From Lethocerus indicus (lineage: Eukaryota > Arthropoda > Insecta > Hemiptera > Belostomatidae), in contig JACDQD010000006.1 in NCBI GenBank assembly GCA_019843655.1, positions 25,810,246-25,874,245 of the forward strand: DNA of 64,000 bases. Direction: 5' to 3'. This document shows, piece by piece, positions 46,862 to 60,200 of this stretch. Each line of letters begins with the position of its first letter. The first letter of the stretch is position 1. The notes under the pieces were generated by a model. That model was not told the DNA's origin and did no database searches. It worked only from the letters and a program-made list of their open reading frames with translations. Made by a program: the position numbers and the translations under genes.

Positions 46862-49800
46862 TTTTTTTTTATATTGGGCAGAAGACAGTACAAATCCGAA
46901 TAATTAAAAAACTATCCATTCTCGCTCGTTATTTATAAATGGGACGATAATCTCTGGCGTTTTCCTAAGCCCGGCTGAAATGCTTTAGGCGGACTGACAG
47001 TTAAAATATTGGAGTTTCTCTGATGAACGGCCCGAGAGATCAAAGCCTCCGTCCGTTTTAAGTCGCCGACTTGTAACTGCCGTTCTCCAAATTCGTACCG
47101 CGAATATTTATTAAACCATTCTGCCGCCAAAAAATCAACGGTTAGAACTTTTAATAGTCGACCCAATATAATTTTATCTAGTTTTCTAATGTAAATAGAA
47201 AACGCGTAACCCTTAAACGGTGTTTGCAGCGAAAAGTCCGGACAGACCGAACAGTGGAGTGATTGACACGATGACCGATAGGAAGCCCTTTTTTTAATCT
47301 CTAAACTATACTCACTTTGCGTTGAATTGAAATTAATTGACGAAAAAATTGTAAGCCCGTAGGATCGGTGTTATATTCGGGACATTATAAGTATTTATAA
47401 GTTTCTGAATGTGTATAAAACTTCTGGAATAAGTTAGTTTTTCATGGCAATTGCATCGCGATTCTCCGCGAGCCTGAGAGTAGGATTGTTTTACCGCGAG
47501 GGGTTGCGGCGGGGGGCAGTTAAACGAGGGGGATAAAAAACAGAAGGTTGGAGGGACGGGGGGGAGGGAAGGGCCCGAGTGAAGGGCAGAAGGGACAAAT
47601 CGAGCAGTAAAAAAGTTTGTACCGGGTTTAGGGGCGGTTTTAGCCAGGAGGGCGCTAATAAAACGCGGGCCACCGCAGCCCCTTAAACGCCTCCCCCTCC
47701 CCGCTCGCCCTTTTACGGCTTAAACTTGGGCTGAAATTTTCCAGCCCGCTTTTCCCGGCCGTCCGGCTCTAAATAAGTCCGCGGAGCTTTTCTTTTTTCA
47801 CATCCCCCGTCAACGAATGCCCGCCGGCTTCCAGTTCATTTCCTGAACTTCAAATAACATTAACTACACATTCGCCTTACGGCCCCAAGCCCCGAGTCAT
47901 GATTCCCGGAGAATTCCCCTCGATTAATCGGTACAAATTCAAAGTGAAGGTTAATTCCTTTGTAACGTTATGACATTCGGCAGCTTTGGGGAACCCAAAA
48001 TATCCTCCTTGGAGGATTGGAAATTGGAATATTCCAAACTCCTTTATAAAAAAAGACCTACTTTAAGTACCGGTACTAATAGGCCTCATAATTAATTACT
48101 TAAAAATAAAAAAACAGTTTAAGGGGTATTTTTGATACATTAACCGTTATTAATCGAGTCACAATTACCCGTTTGTTTATTACATTCGTACTTGATAAAT
48201 AATAGGTCGTCTTTTAGTTCATATTAGCGCATTAAATTATTATAAAACATTTGTCTTTGATTTAAAGCTGTTTTGTCAGAGTCCGATTGTGGCAAAAGGT
48301 GAAGAATAGAAAGTTAAATATCACGTTGCGACTTGGTCCGACAATAAGCCCGAAATGGGGAGGCTTCCAAGAAAAACAGAAGTAGGTTTATGTTTGCCAG
48401 ATTTTTAATTTCCCCCGGCCCTTTTAGGAGAGGCGGCGCTGGGGTAATGGCGGCCGCGGATGGCTTCACCCTTATCTCACCGCTTTATAATATAAGGAGT
48501 TCCCACTCCGACCATTGTAAAAACCACCGTAACTACCCCCTTCACTTTTTACGGCTTTGCCAGCCCTCGCCCTTTTTCTCTGCCGCCCCCACCCCCACCC
48601 TCCCACTCTCTCTCTCATCCTCTTCCTCCAGACCCGAAACTACTTTCATAATAACTTCTTTAACGGCGGCGGCACTCTCCTTCTTTTCACTGTCCAAGCT
48701 TTAAACTAGGCCAAGCGATATTAAAAACAAAATATATTCCTGTTATTAATAAGTCGTACTACAGCTCTATGTATATAAAAAAAAATTATTATTCAGAAGA
48801 ATATATGCGCCTATGAAGTGGGGGGCCGGCAACAGATTTTATAACCGGCTCTTTTAAGCGCCCGAACGGTGAGTCACATTTGCGCGTTATTTTCACGCCT
48901 ATTCCTGTCCAGATCATAAATCAGCGCTCGCTCTCTGGGGGGTGGTTCGGGGGCCTCGGACGCTAAGCACGAAGTTCCAGGAATCGAAAAACGTATTTTC
49001 GGTCGCACTAAGTCCCGCCACTAGAACACTGACGACACTGATTTGCGCGTTCGGGCCAACGACTTTGACATATTTCTGTACACTTAAAAGATTATAAAAA
49101 AGAAACTGAAGTAATTTATTCCCCACTGCAGTTTACGCCCATAACATTTTTCGCCTGTAAAATCAATTTAAAATGAACTATATAGAATATATGTTATATT
49201 TATGTTCACCTCAAAGACGTTTATAATGCGGTTCAAATGTGGACGCCGCCTCCAAGTGTCCCCGCGAAGTATGGATACAAATTCCAACTTTGAATAAAAT
49301 CCACCCGGGAATCAAACCCATGATTTGTTCTCTTTCAATTCCTCGAGTGGAACTAAAATAATACCTGCGTAATAACAGGTTCTAGGATCGCTCATGTACT
49401 TTGTTATCGATACTGGTCCAGGTCTACTTGAATTCGTTTTTAGGCCGTTCTTGTTGTTAAAGGATGTTTTCTTAAGCTTTTACTCGGGGGCTTTCGCTTT
49501 GAGTTTTGCTTGGGGATGGTCTGCAGGGGGGAGATGCCGGGGGTCTATTTCTGCGTAGGACGTTTATTGCCCTTCGTTGGGCCGAATGGGGCCTCCGTCG
49601 CGGCCCGCCGACGGTTGAAACCGAGGGCCGCTCTTAAATTAAACCGACGGATGAAAATATCTCCCGCCCGAGTGTCACTACACTTTTGCCCCGTCCTCTT
49701 TCTGCGCGTTCTCGCACTGTCATCGCGCCGAAAGGGACGTGGAATTAGTTCGGAAGCGGAGTGAAGGAATTAGTCCACGATTAAGAGGTGCGCAGTATTC

Positions 49801-49888
49801 AGAGAAAAACTGTCTTTAGATTGTAGTTAGGTCTAAGAATGGTGACAGACCTATTCGATAATTCTTCTAGACCCCTTGTACCTTTTGT
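46862..49888. other. Non-coding stretch, nothing firm
   Basis: G/C-rich blocks lie at 47500-47780 and 48400-48700, with pyrimidine runs. No gene or clear repeat was supported. Confidence 0.3.
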
Positions 49889-50030
49889 CTCTTAGTGACT
49901 CCTATAGCCGCAGCTCTCGAAGTGTTTTCTATACCGGCAGGATGATATGCCATATTTTTTATTTCGCGATGAAAACAGTTTTCTCCAAAGAGGATTTGCA
50001 GTGTGCAAGAGTGAGCCCGCGATGAGGAGG
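49889..50030 (+). repeat. Repeat family B, best copy
   Basis: It starts CTCTTAGTGACTCCTATAGC and continues with an AGCTCTCGAAGTGTT block, a CGCGATGA block and AAGAGTGAGCCCGCGATGAG. The first half aligns with 54821-54938. The second half aligns in part with 8031-8110 (minus) and 46051-46080. No coding capacity or terminal repeats were found, so the class is unknown. Confidence 0.5.
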
Positions 50031-50758
50031 TGAAAATTGGTTACGAATTGAAGGTCATAAAAAAAAAATTCTTTCACAAATGCCACACGGGAAAAGACAA
50101 TGAAGGGGAAAATAAAAAAAACTCATTATCGCGGTTTCTCCTTCTTCGGAGGAATGTGTCGACAGCGGATGCCGAGAGCCTCGTCCGCGTGAACTTCTTC
50201 CTTCTACAGCCCTATTGAAATGTAAACACTCGCTACAGCGCCGAGCCTTCGATTGGGTATTTTATAGGGGGCTCCGGTATATTCAAAAGGCGCCAACCGA
50301 CATAAAACCCGGTACGAGGTACCAGTAATAAATAGTACGTCCATTTATTGCTGGCGAGTTTATTACACATTGTAGTGTAAGTGTCCTGTTCGATTATCGG
50401 TGCAGCCTACATTCTGACAAGTCAGGATTGTAGGACAAGACAAACAATATTGAACGCATAAAAGAATAATCTAGGCTGTTGTATATCTGTATCCATTTCA
50501 CGCTTAAATAATAGACTGATTATTTAAGAGCTAAAAAATTTGGAAAGGATACTTATGAAGTGACTAGTTATACAGGCAGGATCTGGGTTAACCGTTAAGC
50601 GAAATTTCAGAAATATTATTTACCAACCAATTGATTCCAGCCCCTTAAAATTTCATTATTTATGCCCCGTCATCGAACCCAACCGAGCTGGTTTAGCCGA
50701 CAATAACAGTGCAGACAGGATGCTTCCTATCGGTAATCGAAACTTGGGGTTAGGGAAT
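50031..50758. other. Non-coding stretch, nothing recognised
   Basis: No supported gene. Short frames overlap without motifs. Confidence 0.3.
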
Positions 50759-50790
50759 GCTACTGACGATGGCGAGACGCCGGATACGAT
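50759..50790 (+). mobile_element. Possible relic of the short element
   Basis: GCTACTGACGATGGCGAG, then GCCGGATACG, resembles the hammerhead-like arm, with several changes and no further arm or tail. A chance match is possible. Confidence 0.3.
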
Positions 50791-53700
50791 GCAGCGTGAT
50801 GATAACGAGTAAGCGAATGAGGTACCGGGCGATGGCGGGCGGCCTACAAACCTTCGATGACCTCAATCTCAAATTAAACTCTGTTAGTTTCATATTCTAC
50901 TTCGGTCGGTTCCAACTCAATATTACAGTAGCAGCTAAATCAGATCGTAAGATTGATGATTTTCACCACCTCTCTGGTATCGGCTTATAAGACAGAATTT
51001 TTCTGTCGGATTAGAATAAGCTACTATATAGTTGTATTATTAAAAAAAAAATGTAGTTTTCGGGTTAATCTGAGTGAATACTCACGTGGAGGGGGGCCGA
51101 GTTCTTCACTGCTGGTGGTGGGGGGGCACCCAATTAAAATCTTCGATTTCCCGATTCTTTAATACAAAGACGAACGACTCACGAGCCGGTGGAAAAAATC
51201 GTGTCGCACTGATATCTAGCGGCTGTGGGGTGTGGGGGGGCTGAAGAAGGGGGCGCCCCCCCTGTACAGAAATAGTCGAGGGGGGAAGGGGGGACTATAA
51301 GTGATGGCCTTCTAAAATAGGAGTGTGTGCCTGTGTAGTGGCTCACTGGTGCTCGGGTTGCGGTAGGTCGGGGGTGGGGCCCCTGTTCCCGGGTCTTTGC
51401 CCTGTCCCGCACTCTCCAAATAACTTCACCACGTGTTCTCTCCACCCCCGCCCCTCAGCCCCCAGCGGCACCCCGACACACCGCGCACTACCTCGGGACC
51501 GTCTCTTACTCTTCCCGCCTCCAAGCACCACCCTCAGCTCGCAGCGACTGTACGTCAAGTCCACCGTGTGAAGCTTCGCGTGCTTTCGAACTTTGCTTCT
51601 GAAATTCAAACAATTCCTGCTTTCTCCGAACCTTCGGCCTATTATTTCCTCGACCTTCCTCATTCTTTGGCCGTACTTTGACCGCCGACGGACCGTCCTG
51701 TAGTCAGGGTCACACTTCTATGGCACACACAAGCCGTGCTCCTACTTCAAGTCGAAGAAAAATCATTTTTAATTCTCCGCTGTATCATTTACCATGCCAA
51801 GTCGCTAAATTTTATTGATGAGGTGTCTCCGATGTAAATGACATACAGGAAGGGGAATCTTCCCCTCCGAGGTAATTTAATTTTCAATTATGCTCTTAAC
51901 TGCCGACCGACACCCTTATTTACGACGAATCCAGCGATCAACGAATAAATCCCGCGTGTCACGATTATTTCACGGTAACCGATGCGGTAAATTGTTTTAT
52001 TTATGACGATGCTGTTTTGCTTGAGAATTTGTCGAAAATAACGCGAATTTATTTTAATTAATTAAAATCGGAGTCGGTAGAGTTATGAATGATAACACGG
52101 GCCTCGAAACAAACAATAAAAAAACGACACCAAGTGTGAGTAATTTCTGAAATAATAAATAAGTCTGGCCTCGAATGAGGGTATAAACTAGGGCCTCTAT
52201 AGATCTCCGTGACAATTCTGATAGAGGACATGTTCTGGCTAGTTTAAATTGGACGTCCGGACAAAGGAATTGCCAGTGGGTAGGGGCGGGAAGAGAAAAT
52301 TCTGCCCTCTTAATGCGATCTGACGGGCCCCCGAATCCAATCCCCGACACCGCATCCTCTCGGATGCATCGTTAGAGGTGGCCTCGTTATCCTCCGTTTC
52401 GCGGCCGAAGATGCATCGCGATATCATCGCCGTTCTGACCGTCCGCCGCGAATATTTCCCACGGATAATAATCACGGGGGGGTTGTTCCGAAAATTTATC
52501 GCTCGTCTATACATAGACGCGGCCGCGCACGAAAATATGTCTTTAATATTTAAAATACTGCAACATTAAAATGCGCCGCCGTTTGTTCTCCGGACGTTGT
52601 TTAATCGGGCCACCTGCATTGTACTCCTCCCGTCAGGTAAAGAAATAACCTGGCCCGCGGGCGACGCAAACACGTTCGAGAGAAAAAAAAAACCGTCTGA
52701 TAAATAGACCTTAAAGAAATTGTAACAAACAGAATAATAAAACAACTTATTTATAACCGCGTACGCGAAAAACTCGCGCACTGGTGGGGGCGAGCAATGA
52801 ACTACTTTCGGTCCCCGTGTAACCCGCCCTCGGGGAACCTCCTGCCCACCGAAATAAACTGACCGGCGGTAAATATATTTACTGACGTTATGTAATAGCC
52901 TATGACGGTTTTTAGGGACAATAATGATGATTTGGGCCAGATGTTTCGGTATTTTTTCGGTGTTTATTGGCCGGCAGCTGTTACTTAATGCCCGAACAGA
53001 TTTACTTCCACTTCATCGTCGGCTCTCATTCTTGCCGTCGGTTTCAAGCAAAGGTTCAGCAACTCTTTACTTGGGAGATCCTTGGGAGGGGGGATCCTTG
53101 CAAAGGGAAAAACTTTTTCCACTTCCCAGGGGGCAGTTTTAGGAGTTTTTATCGTACTCAGTAGCATTCCGAAAAATCGCAAGGACCATATTTCGCTTAT
53201 GTATTTTTTTTGTCGTAATTCTATTTTCCGAATATTTTTTTTTAGTTGAACGGATTACGGGTTGTGTACAGTATCACGCTTCGTCGTTGTGTATTGAGAT
53301 CGCTTTGTGATTTATAATAATTTTTTTGATATTCTTATTGAACATAATAAAATAAAAAACTTGAAGTGGGGAATCGCATTAGCCGAAATCATTCCCAAGT
53401 TGGTTCCAGGCTAACTTGTTTCCCTCCGTCCCACATCATCCCACATCGCCCCGTTTTACGAACATGGGTTTTTAGCGTCGTCATACGTTTACATAAGTGG
53501 AAATTTCACAAGTGTATCGCCCTCGGGCATTCCTGGCCGGATTATATCGCGCCCCAAAAACTATAAATAAAACTTGCATAAATCTGAATGTCGCAATGCG
53601 AATTCGCTTTTCTGTAAGTGAAAATAAAATCAACATAAATATCTTCGGGATTTATTCACGGTATTTTTGGGCTTGCATAAGATGGGTCCGGGATTAAGCT

Positions 53701-53948
53701 GAAAAAGTGAATTATTTCGATCGGGTTTTGGCCGTGTTCCCCCTCGCGGCCAATAGTGCTACCGTCGGAAATAATTGATTCGGGGGCTTAAAATTAGGGT
53801 TCTTGTTGACCATAAATATGTACTTCTTAGGTCTTAATATCGGATGTACAAATTGTATGCGATACTGTTACCTTCTTATCGGGAAATGTAAGATTTAAAA
53901 ACTTTTTCATAGAAACGTAAAAAATATATCATATATTCCTGCTAGGTT
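50791..53948. other. Non-coding stretch with pyrimidine-rich patch
   Basis: A G/C-rich, strand-biased patch occupies about 51200-51560 and opens frames on both strands. The rest is AT-rich and shows no exon or repeat. Confidence 0.3.
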
Positions 53949-54135
53949 TTGGAATACCATTGTCCTTTCGATCTTCGCTTTCGGCTGTTCGCCATCCTCA
54001 GTAACTTTTGCTATAGTAAAAGTGTAGTGATACTGAATGCTATGAGCGAGCAATATGCCCGAGTGGCTCATCAGCCTATTAAACGAAATAGAAGATAGCG
54101 AGCATCCGAAACCGATATAGATGAATGGTGAGTGA
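53949..54135. mobile_element. Diverged copy of the short element
   Basis: The left part reads TTGGAATACCATTGTC, then GCTTTCGGCTGTTCGCCATC. The right part reads AGAAGATAGCGAGCATCCGA, then AACCGATATAGA. The two parts form a weak inverted repeat matching the family arms with many changes, so this is an old copy. No flanking duplication remains visible. Confidence 0.55.
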
Positions 54136-54820
54136 ATACCGAACTGTGGGATAAAAAAAATTTTGATTGTAATACTTTTTACGATTGTTTTTCCAAACCG
54201 ATCACAGACGCTAAAATTTATCGGCCGCCAGTGCGTACGATTCAGCGTAACCTGTTAATTATTTCGGAAAGGATTCCGATGAAACATTATTCATTTCGCG
54301 GGTGCAGTTTAACGAGCGTTAAACTGCAGACATTTGGCCAACTGTAGGAGGAGCGGGGTTGGAACGATTCCACGACGGGGTCATTAGCAGCTTCTCCTTC
54401 TCCTCCTCCACCTCCTCCCGCCCCCTTTTCACCGGTCTTGAAAACCGACCGACGATCGAAGGACAGAGGGGGGACCGGAAAACTGCCAAATTTAAGCGTT
54501 TCCTCGACTGTGGGTTTCTCCCGCCGCCAGAAGACGACTTTTTGCTCGTGACAGAAGAAAACGTTTCCCTGACGAAGTTTCGCGGGGGAGAAGCGACGTC
54601 AAGAGTGAGGAATTTAAGGTCAGACAGTATTGAGAGCAAAACTGTCACTAATGCTACCCATAAAATAGAACAAACATTACTTTATTTCTTAAGCAACCTC
54701 TGTATTTACGGTATTAACGATGGCGTTGCATCGGTGTATAATGACAACAATTGTACTCAATAATTCTCTTATATGGTAACAGTTATCTTGTTTAAACGGA
54801 ATGAAAATATTTTTCCCTCT

Positions 54821-54938
54821 CTCTTAGTGGAACTGCTACTTTGAGCCGGAGCTCTCAAAGTATTGTACCCGCAGTACGCTACGTCATACCTCTCAGCGTC
54901 GAGTGTTTCCATATATTTTTACAACGCGATGAATCATC
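54821..54938 (+). repeat. Repeat family B, second copy
   Basis: CTCTTAGTGGAACTGCTACT, then AGCTCTCAAAGTATTGTACC, then ACAACGCGATGAATCATCC, in the same order as the copy at 49889-50030. The match is patchy but spans over 100 bp. Confidence 0.45.
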
Positions 54939-55442
54939 CGCGTCGAAAGATACTTCACTTCTCTGACACCTGTTTATGTGTTTACACTGGGCGTCGGTCG
55001 CATCGGGGGGCCGGGCATTAATTTTCCCGCGTAGGCCCGGACTCAATGAAAAGCCGGAGAAATCGATGCCGTCGGCCGGGAGGTATGAATTGGACGGTTG
55101 CCTATGGCCGGCTATTTTTATAAGGTGTATAAAGGGCGGTCGGTTTCGGGCGGGGGAGGCCCCCACCTCAAGGTCACTGTGGAAGGTCAACACCCAGACC
55201 GCTGGGGCCCCACCACAACAAGACCCGTTATAACACCCAGAAACTACTCGTCCCAGTACCCAAAGTATAATGCAGCGTGCCCAGATTTTATGTCTCTAAG
55301 CGAGGGAGGCATCAAATAATCGTCAACACTTAGGGGTTACCCGAAGAAACTACGCTAATCTGTGAACGAAATATATTTATGTATTATGTTAACAAATTTT
55401 AAAATGCTCAGCCCCACTACTCGGTTTTCTATGTGTTCTAAC
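54939..55442. other. Non-coding stretch, nothing firm
   Basis: GC-rich, open on both strands at 54976-55233, with no recognisable product. Confidence 0.3.
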
Positions 55443-55449
55443 ATTCTAT

Positions 55450-55603
55450 ACTTTAGATTTCGTGTGTTTCTGTCTCCTCTCGCTGGTTTGGTCTTTTGCT
55501 AGACCGAGGTTTCGGCTGCTCGCCAACTTGAGAGGAGATAGAAACACACGAAATTTAGGGTATTCCAACCCCTCGCAGACCACAAAACAGGTATTCTAAA
55601 CTA
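55450..55603 (+). mobile_element. Hammerhead-like short element, copy 9 (centre deleted)
   Basis: It starts with a changed blunt end, ACTTTAGATTTCG, and ends with the full tail closing in TATTCTAAACTA. A perfect 7-bp direct repeat, ATTCTAT, flanks it at 55443-55449 and 55604-55610. The spacer and most of the second arm's ribozyme-like part are missing: the left arm runs into GAGAGGAGATAG of the right arm just after GCTCGCCAACTT. Confidence 0.85.
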
Positions 55604-55610
55604 ATTCTAT

Positions 55611-56856
55611 ATTTTGACCGATTGTTTCGGAAAATTTCATTTCGAGCCATCGCATAGCCCCCGACAACGCACTGTCGGCGTGTGTGCCCGCCCTCGACTA
55701 TTTCTACCTCGTACGCTCACTGTATATAATATATTTTAGTTCATTCTCCGCCGTCGAGGAATTTGAAAATTGCAGGTGGGGAGAGGGATGGAAATAATCA
55801 AATTCTGAGAGCCGTTCGATACGGGACAATGGTCGGCCGAGCGGGAAATACTGGCCAACAGTTTTCAAATACCGTATTTAATTGAGTTGCATCGGCGGGG
55901 GGGGGCAATATTATGAGTAACGTGTGGGCGGGAAAGGGGCGGTCGGATATATATTCGGGCTCTCGGGGCCCGGGACTTCGGGTTTAAAATCAACAACCAA
56001 CGGCCCTCTATGTATTGAATTGGGCATCGGGGTAGCACCCAACCCAACCCCTCCACCCCTAACTGACATCTCCGCCCCCCTAGTTTTAATAAAGTCGTTA
56101 ATTACGGGTTTATAATTGTGGGCCCGTACCACACGCGCCCACTTCTCAGTTATTATATTCGACACCGCTTCCTAAAATTACGCACGGGACGATTACGATC
56201 GACCGATTCCTGTTTCCTGTTATACGCATTTCCTCCCCTGTATTGAATTTTGTTTATGATTTTTTTATTTATTCCATTCAGTTCGGCTGCGAGATCACGC
56301 TTCTAAAGAAAAAAGGACGATAGTAGATTTGAAGGGCGTTGGTCAGTGTTAATTGTCCTATAGGGTGCCCATCAACAGGTTGGCTGATTTTAATAAAAAC
56401 ATCTAATCATAGTCGTAGTTAGATAATAATTTCCATTCGGTTTTTTATTATATACTCGTGTTAGATTAAGTCGAACAAAAACCTTAAAGAAAAAATATAT
56501 AATTCATTTTACAATACTTTTTATTATATTTTTATTATTCTGGGCCACCTCTCGTTCCTTAGTGGACATTTGGTATAATTTTTAAATCCATTTGTAATAA
56601 ATTTCTAACTTTAACAGTCCACCCTCCGCGGCTGCGATCACGTCAACTATATCAGTATTTAATCCTCAGGGTGTTACTCATTTTTCCCTACGAAAAAATG
56701 CAGATCGAAACTATCGAATTACAGCAGTCGTAAATGGCGGCGATGGATTTGTGCCGTTTGCGCTTCGCAACCGGCATGAGGTTGTTCGATGGGCACAGAG
56801 CGGAAGGGAAGGCCTAGGTCGCGGCCACACCTGTTTGACTTTCGGCGTTGGGCACA
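55611..56856. other. Non-coding stretch, nothing recognised
   Basis: AT-rich with a GC-rich block at about 55900-56080 and no supported gene. Confidence 0.3.
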
Positions 56857-57000
56857 GCAGAGAGAGAGAGAGAGTGATAGAGGGTCAGAGGGAGGGAGAG
56901 AGAGACGGCGAGAGGGAGAGGAACGAGAGCCAGTGTGTACGTGTGTGCGTGTCGGAGTGAGAGAGAGAGAGAGGGAGGGAGGGAGGGAGGGAGAGAGAGA
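56857..57000. repeat. Compound (GA)n/(GGGA)n purine tract
   Basis: Several GA runs and a GGGA run are broken by a short GTGT insert. The strongly purine-biased plus strand could form triplex DNA. Overlapping Arg-Glu-Gly frames are artefacts. Confidence 0.92.
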
Positions 57001-57194
57001 TTATCAATTAACGTTAATTATTGTCAATTGGTAGTTGGTCGGTTCGCTGTGAGTCGATGGGCGGGGAGGGGGGGCGGTGTTAACCCTGCCCGAGTGCGTG
57101 ACCGTCCACCACACCGCCACCATGTTCGCTATGTATGTACTTGTTGTAATCACTATGTACAAATTACTGCGTTTAATAAAATATTAACACAAGC

Positions 57195-57230
57195 CGAGAG
57201 AGAGAGAGAGAGAGAGAGGGATAGAGAGAG
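57195..57230. repeat. (GA)n microsatellite
   Basis: About 12 GA units followed by degenerate GATAGAGA. Confidence 0.93.
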
Positions 57231-60200
57231 GTAGAGCAGGTTGTAGAGGGAGAGGGGTGGTGGCCTCTCTATACAACGCTCTATCGCAGCCGCCTAAACT
57301 AAATTAACTAGTCCCCCCCCCCCCCCAAAACAGTCCAGATAGTGTTTCATAAACAAATATTTTCCTACGGATCCAACTGCCACCAGTGATATTCTTACTG
57401 TGCTAAATTAATTTTGAAATTAAAACTAATAGAAACTTCGAACGGACGTTAAAAAGGGGGCCGGGAGCGCACTCGTTAGCATGAAATATAAACTGGCGGC
57501 TGCAGCTCGTCCCCACCAACGGTCAGTGTTTAGAACCGATTTGCACACAATTAACGGGTGTGTTGCTTATCGATTCTGTGACGGCCTAGTTTCCACGACT
57601 AGGCTTCGCTGTTTATTTTTTCTATCAACTACTTAGTTACCAATAATAGAATTGAATTTACAATCTGAAATTGAAATGTTACGAATTCGACTAAGTTAAT
57701 TTTTTTTTATAACTCCTTCCTTAATTCCGGCTGTTTTTCAACGTGATTTATCATTTATTCCTAAATTATTTATTTATTTAGTACAGATACAGTTGTGCAT
57801 AATCTCTCGTAGTCGTCCTAAAATTAACCACAACAATAGTTATAATACGCCAAATCTAACCTTATTTTGCCTACAGCTGTTATTGCCCTTCTCTTGGCGT
57901 GCGAAAAAGAATTAGCCCGCAACTAACCGTGAAAAGGTCACAAATTATTTGATTCCCTAGTTTTTCGTAAATGAGGAAAAGTAGAACAAAATATATTCAA
58001 ACCCGGTCCATGTAATGTCCACAATTAATACTGGGAACTATGAATTAATACTGGCAATTAATTATGCGTACAGATGGATTACAACAGAATATAATAGTAA
58101 ATTAGAAGAATCTGAGTACTTCAAAGCTCCGGAATATTGTCCCTGAAGAGAATATTAGAATGAGAGCGTAAGTGGGGAAGATAATTACTATGGAAAATAA
58201 TTTTTTATCATATTGAATATAGAATAATTTTTGCGGTCTTCTGTTTCCGCTAATGCCGGACTCATGCGTCCACCGTTTCTAATCTAATGACAGACAAATT
58301 CAGCGATTCTTCCAAGTTCTGGAATATTGTCCTGAGAAGAACTGCCAGGAAGTGATATCGCAAATGGGATGTGAACGATGTCGGTTTCGGGAGGAGGGGA
58401 TAAGCGGAACTCTCACTGGGAATACATTAGTCGGCTAACCTTCCCTAGGAGGGGAAAGCGGGAGGGAAGAAAAAAATGGCCGGGCCCTCCTCCCTCCTCC
58501 TCCTCCGTTTCTTTCCTCGAACAAAAATCGATAGTGCCTCGTTCAGAAAAAAAACCCCCGACTATCGCCTGGATATTCTTAATTTTTTGCCTTTCTAATG
58601 GATATTAATATTATATTACGCGCAAGGATAATCTCGTGTTCGCAGTAACGCGCCTAGTTTCATTTTTAACCTATTTATATAGGAGAAGATAACGAAAAGA
58701 GCGACTCCACTTTAACATAAAATATTCTTTGATATCTTTGAACGGGAATCGTAGCTTACGTCTCTCATTGGAAATCATTTCCCATTTTTTATATGAATCA
58801 TCGTAAATACAGGATGTGTCCCATTTTTATTTTCAATTAAAATAATATTAAAATCCGACACGGCTTTAAAAACGATCCTATCCAAAATTATCTCTAAATT
58901 AGTAATATTTTATTGCAATGTAATAACACATCAGATACGAAAAAATCATTTGGACTGAGAATCTCTATTCCATTCTCTGTATATAATGAGTCCCCCGTGA
59001 ATTTGTCTATTTCGTCTCCGTCTTCTAATTTTCTTTCCTTCGTCATAATCCTCCTTCTTGCCGCGAAATTGCCACAATGACTGAATCCCGTATACTGAAA
59101 ATGAAAACCGCCCGTAGACTTCACAACAAAGACGGGTTTCACTCGAGTCACGGTCATGTCATTTACTTGGCGCACCTTTTATAAATAGAGCTTAATAGCG
59201 AGCTGACAGTGCCCCGGCGAATGGGGCCCCAGTCTGAGTAAGATTTCAAGCGAAAACCCCCCACTTTTGTGTCTTTACGGGATTTAAATTACCATTTCCA
59301 AGAAAACTATTATTAATAGAATGACTGAGTGGTCCGTGACCGCGACACTATTGTATCGTTTTACACTTCTCGACGACAAATATTAAAATATATAGACGAA
59401 ATATAGTAGCGACATTTTAACATTTAAAAAAAAATCGTATTTAAAACCTTTAGGTTTAAGACACGTTGAGATAGCATACAGCGCATTTAATAAATGCAGG
59501 CGATTTAAAAAAAATTATCGCTGTAAGTTTTGAAATTATTTTCTATGAACGGAGAAAACACGAAGGCGTCGACCCTCATTTAGAAGGGGGCAAGAAAAAT
59601 GGAGTAGGGTCGAAAGAAAAGGGCGTCGCGGGGAAGGGCGAGGGGATGGAGCTCTAAGCCTGCGCTCAGTCACAACCCAATAACCAGTCCCACTTTTATA
59701 CAAAAAATACTTTCTTCCGCCCCAATTACCGCCAGTATTATTGTTATTTCGGTATTCATATTTGAAGTTCACATTAACGATTGTCATTTTTATCATACAG
59801 TATAGTACAGGATGTATTTAAAAATATGTTAACTCTACAGCCAGTATCATCTCATTCTCTCTATTTGGTCCTTAAATGACTACATTTAAATGCTGCATGG
59901 TTTCAATGAATCCTGGGGATAGTGCTTTCATAGCTTCTGTCAGAGAATTGACTCATTTACAAAACAAATGCCTGATATTTATTGGTCGATAATATAATTG
60001 TTCGAGATAGTTTCGTGATTGTATATTATAAAAGAAAATGGAGTGGAAATTTATTTTCCCCTCGCTAATTTGGCCCTGCCCTAATCCGATTTCGGATTCC
60101 CGCAATAGTCAGTGGGCATCAAAATAGTCGTTATGCAATTTCGACCTCGCCGAATAGGAATTATCACGCTGAAAGCCGACAGACCAGGATGTTGATATAA

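Noticed and set aside
49300..49352. tRNA-like minus-strand segment with a 7-bp closing stem and a T-loop-like GGTTTGATTCCC
   Set aside because: It spans only about 52 nt, lacks a D-arm and A box, and has no proper anticodon arm.
54359..54763. 134-codon plus-strand open frame
   Set aside because: Low-complexity Ser-rich start and an antisense open frame; no motif was recognised.
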